Of a stretch of DNA of 64,000 nucleotides, positions 63,944 to 64,000 are shown in pieces (position 1 is the first letter of the stretch; every line of letters starts with the position of its first letter). Under the pieces are notes generated by a model, which did no database searches, was not told the origin of the DNA, and saw only the letters and a program-made list of their open reading frames with translations. The position numbers were made by a program, and so were the translations under genes. Location of the stretch: the NCBI RefSeq assembly GCF_016294135.1, contig NZ_JAEDCO010000003.1:31003-95002 (forward strand), read 5' to 3'. This DNA is from Methanobrevibacter ruminantium. GTDB lineage: Archaea > Methanobacteriota > Methanobacteria > Methanobacteriales > Methanobacteriaceae.

Positions 63944-64000
63944 ATTTACACCTACTATAAATAACTATTATTTTCTATCATTTTCTTTATTTTTGATAGT

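Noticed and set aside
1..64000. tRNA, rRNA, RNase P, SRP RNA genes
   Set aside because: RNA genes should stand out as G/C-rich blocks in this A/T-rich sequence; none seen by eye between genes.
1..64000. CRISPR array, prophage or complete insertion sequence
   Set aside because: No regularly spaced direct repeats with spacers, no phage structural or integrase genes, and only one transposase-like fragment.

Overview
The window is a stretch of an AT-rich methanogen chromosome. It most likely belongs to the genus Methanobrevibacter (Methanobacteriales); the species cannot be fixed from this sequence alone. Evidence for a hydrogenotrophic methanogen includes an HdrCBA operon, sulfopyruvate decarboxylase ComDE (coenzyme M), CofC (coenzyme F420), an F420H2:NADP oxidoreductase, archaeal lipid EgsA, archaeal primase PriS/PriL, archaeal-type GltX, ProS, MetG and class I CCA transferase, DUF530 and UPF0179. 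Gene starts mostly carry GGTGA or AGGAGG-type ribosome sites, promoters are A/T-rich TATA boxes, and genes end in poly-T tracts.

Layout. 1-8 kb: a lone HsdM-like protein with an altered catalytic motif, a Mn-dependent pyrophosphatase, a zinc-ribbon membrane protein, an Fe-S aldo/keto reductase and two tandem methyltransferase paralogues. 8-12 kb: a TIGR04076 protein, a nested inverted-repeat element, and a large secreted adhesin-like gene broken by one frameshift and one amber codon. 12-21 kb: gltX, an acidic membrane-anchored protein, dapL followed by four small acidic proteins of unknown role, then purA. 21-25 kb: a broken WbdD-like methyltransferase/kinase/coiled-coil gene and a long CofE-like protein. 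25-30 kb: an orphan transposase-like zinc-ribbon/HTH protein, a three-gene ABC importer, thiD and cofC. 30-41 kb: proS, egsA, UPF0179, rpiA, an NADH-oxidase-type flavoprotein, metG, DUF530 and an HTH protein. 41-47 kb: an MraY/Alg7-type glycosyl-phosphate transferase, two pilin-like proteins, priL and priS separated by an antisense gene, and a small sequon-rich membrane protein. 48-50.6 kb: a VWA protein, an unknown protein and an ARPP-1-like protein; the first and third carry an in-frame TAG. 50.7-58.5 kb: sstT, cca-thpR, a TDT-family permease, an ABM-domain monooxygenase, npdG, a 3-hydroxyacyl-CoA dehydrogenase and a MarR regulator. 58.7-64 kb: comDE and hdrCBA.

Most genes are housekeeping or methanogenesis cofactor genes. 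The points most worth a second look are these: four otherwise coherent reading frames are each interrupted by a TAG codon and never by TAA or TGA; HdrB has lost one cluster cysteine and the MvhD-like tail of HdrA has lost all of its cysteines; the WbdD-like chain-terminator architecture; the thioester-domain-like adhesin; the dapL-linked acidic gene group; and two palindromes placed on the predicted transcription starts of npdG and the 3-hydroxyacyl-CoA dehydrogenase gene. No tRNA, rRNA, CRISPR array, complete insertion sequence or prophage was recognised.
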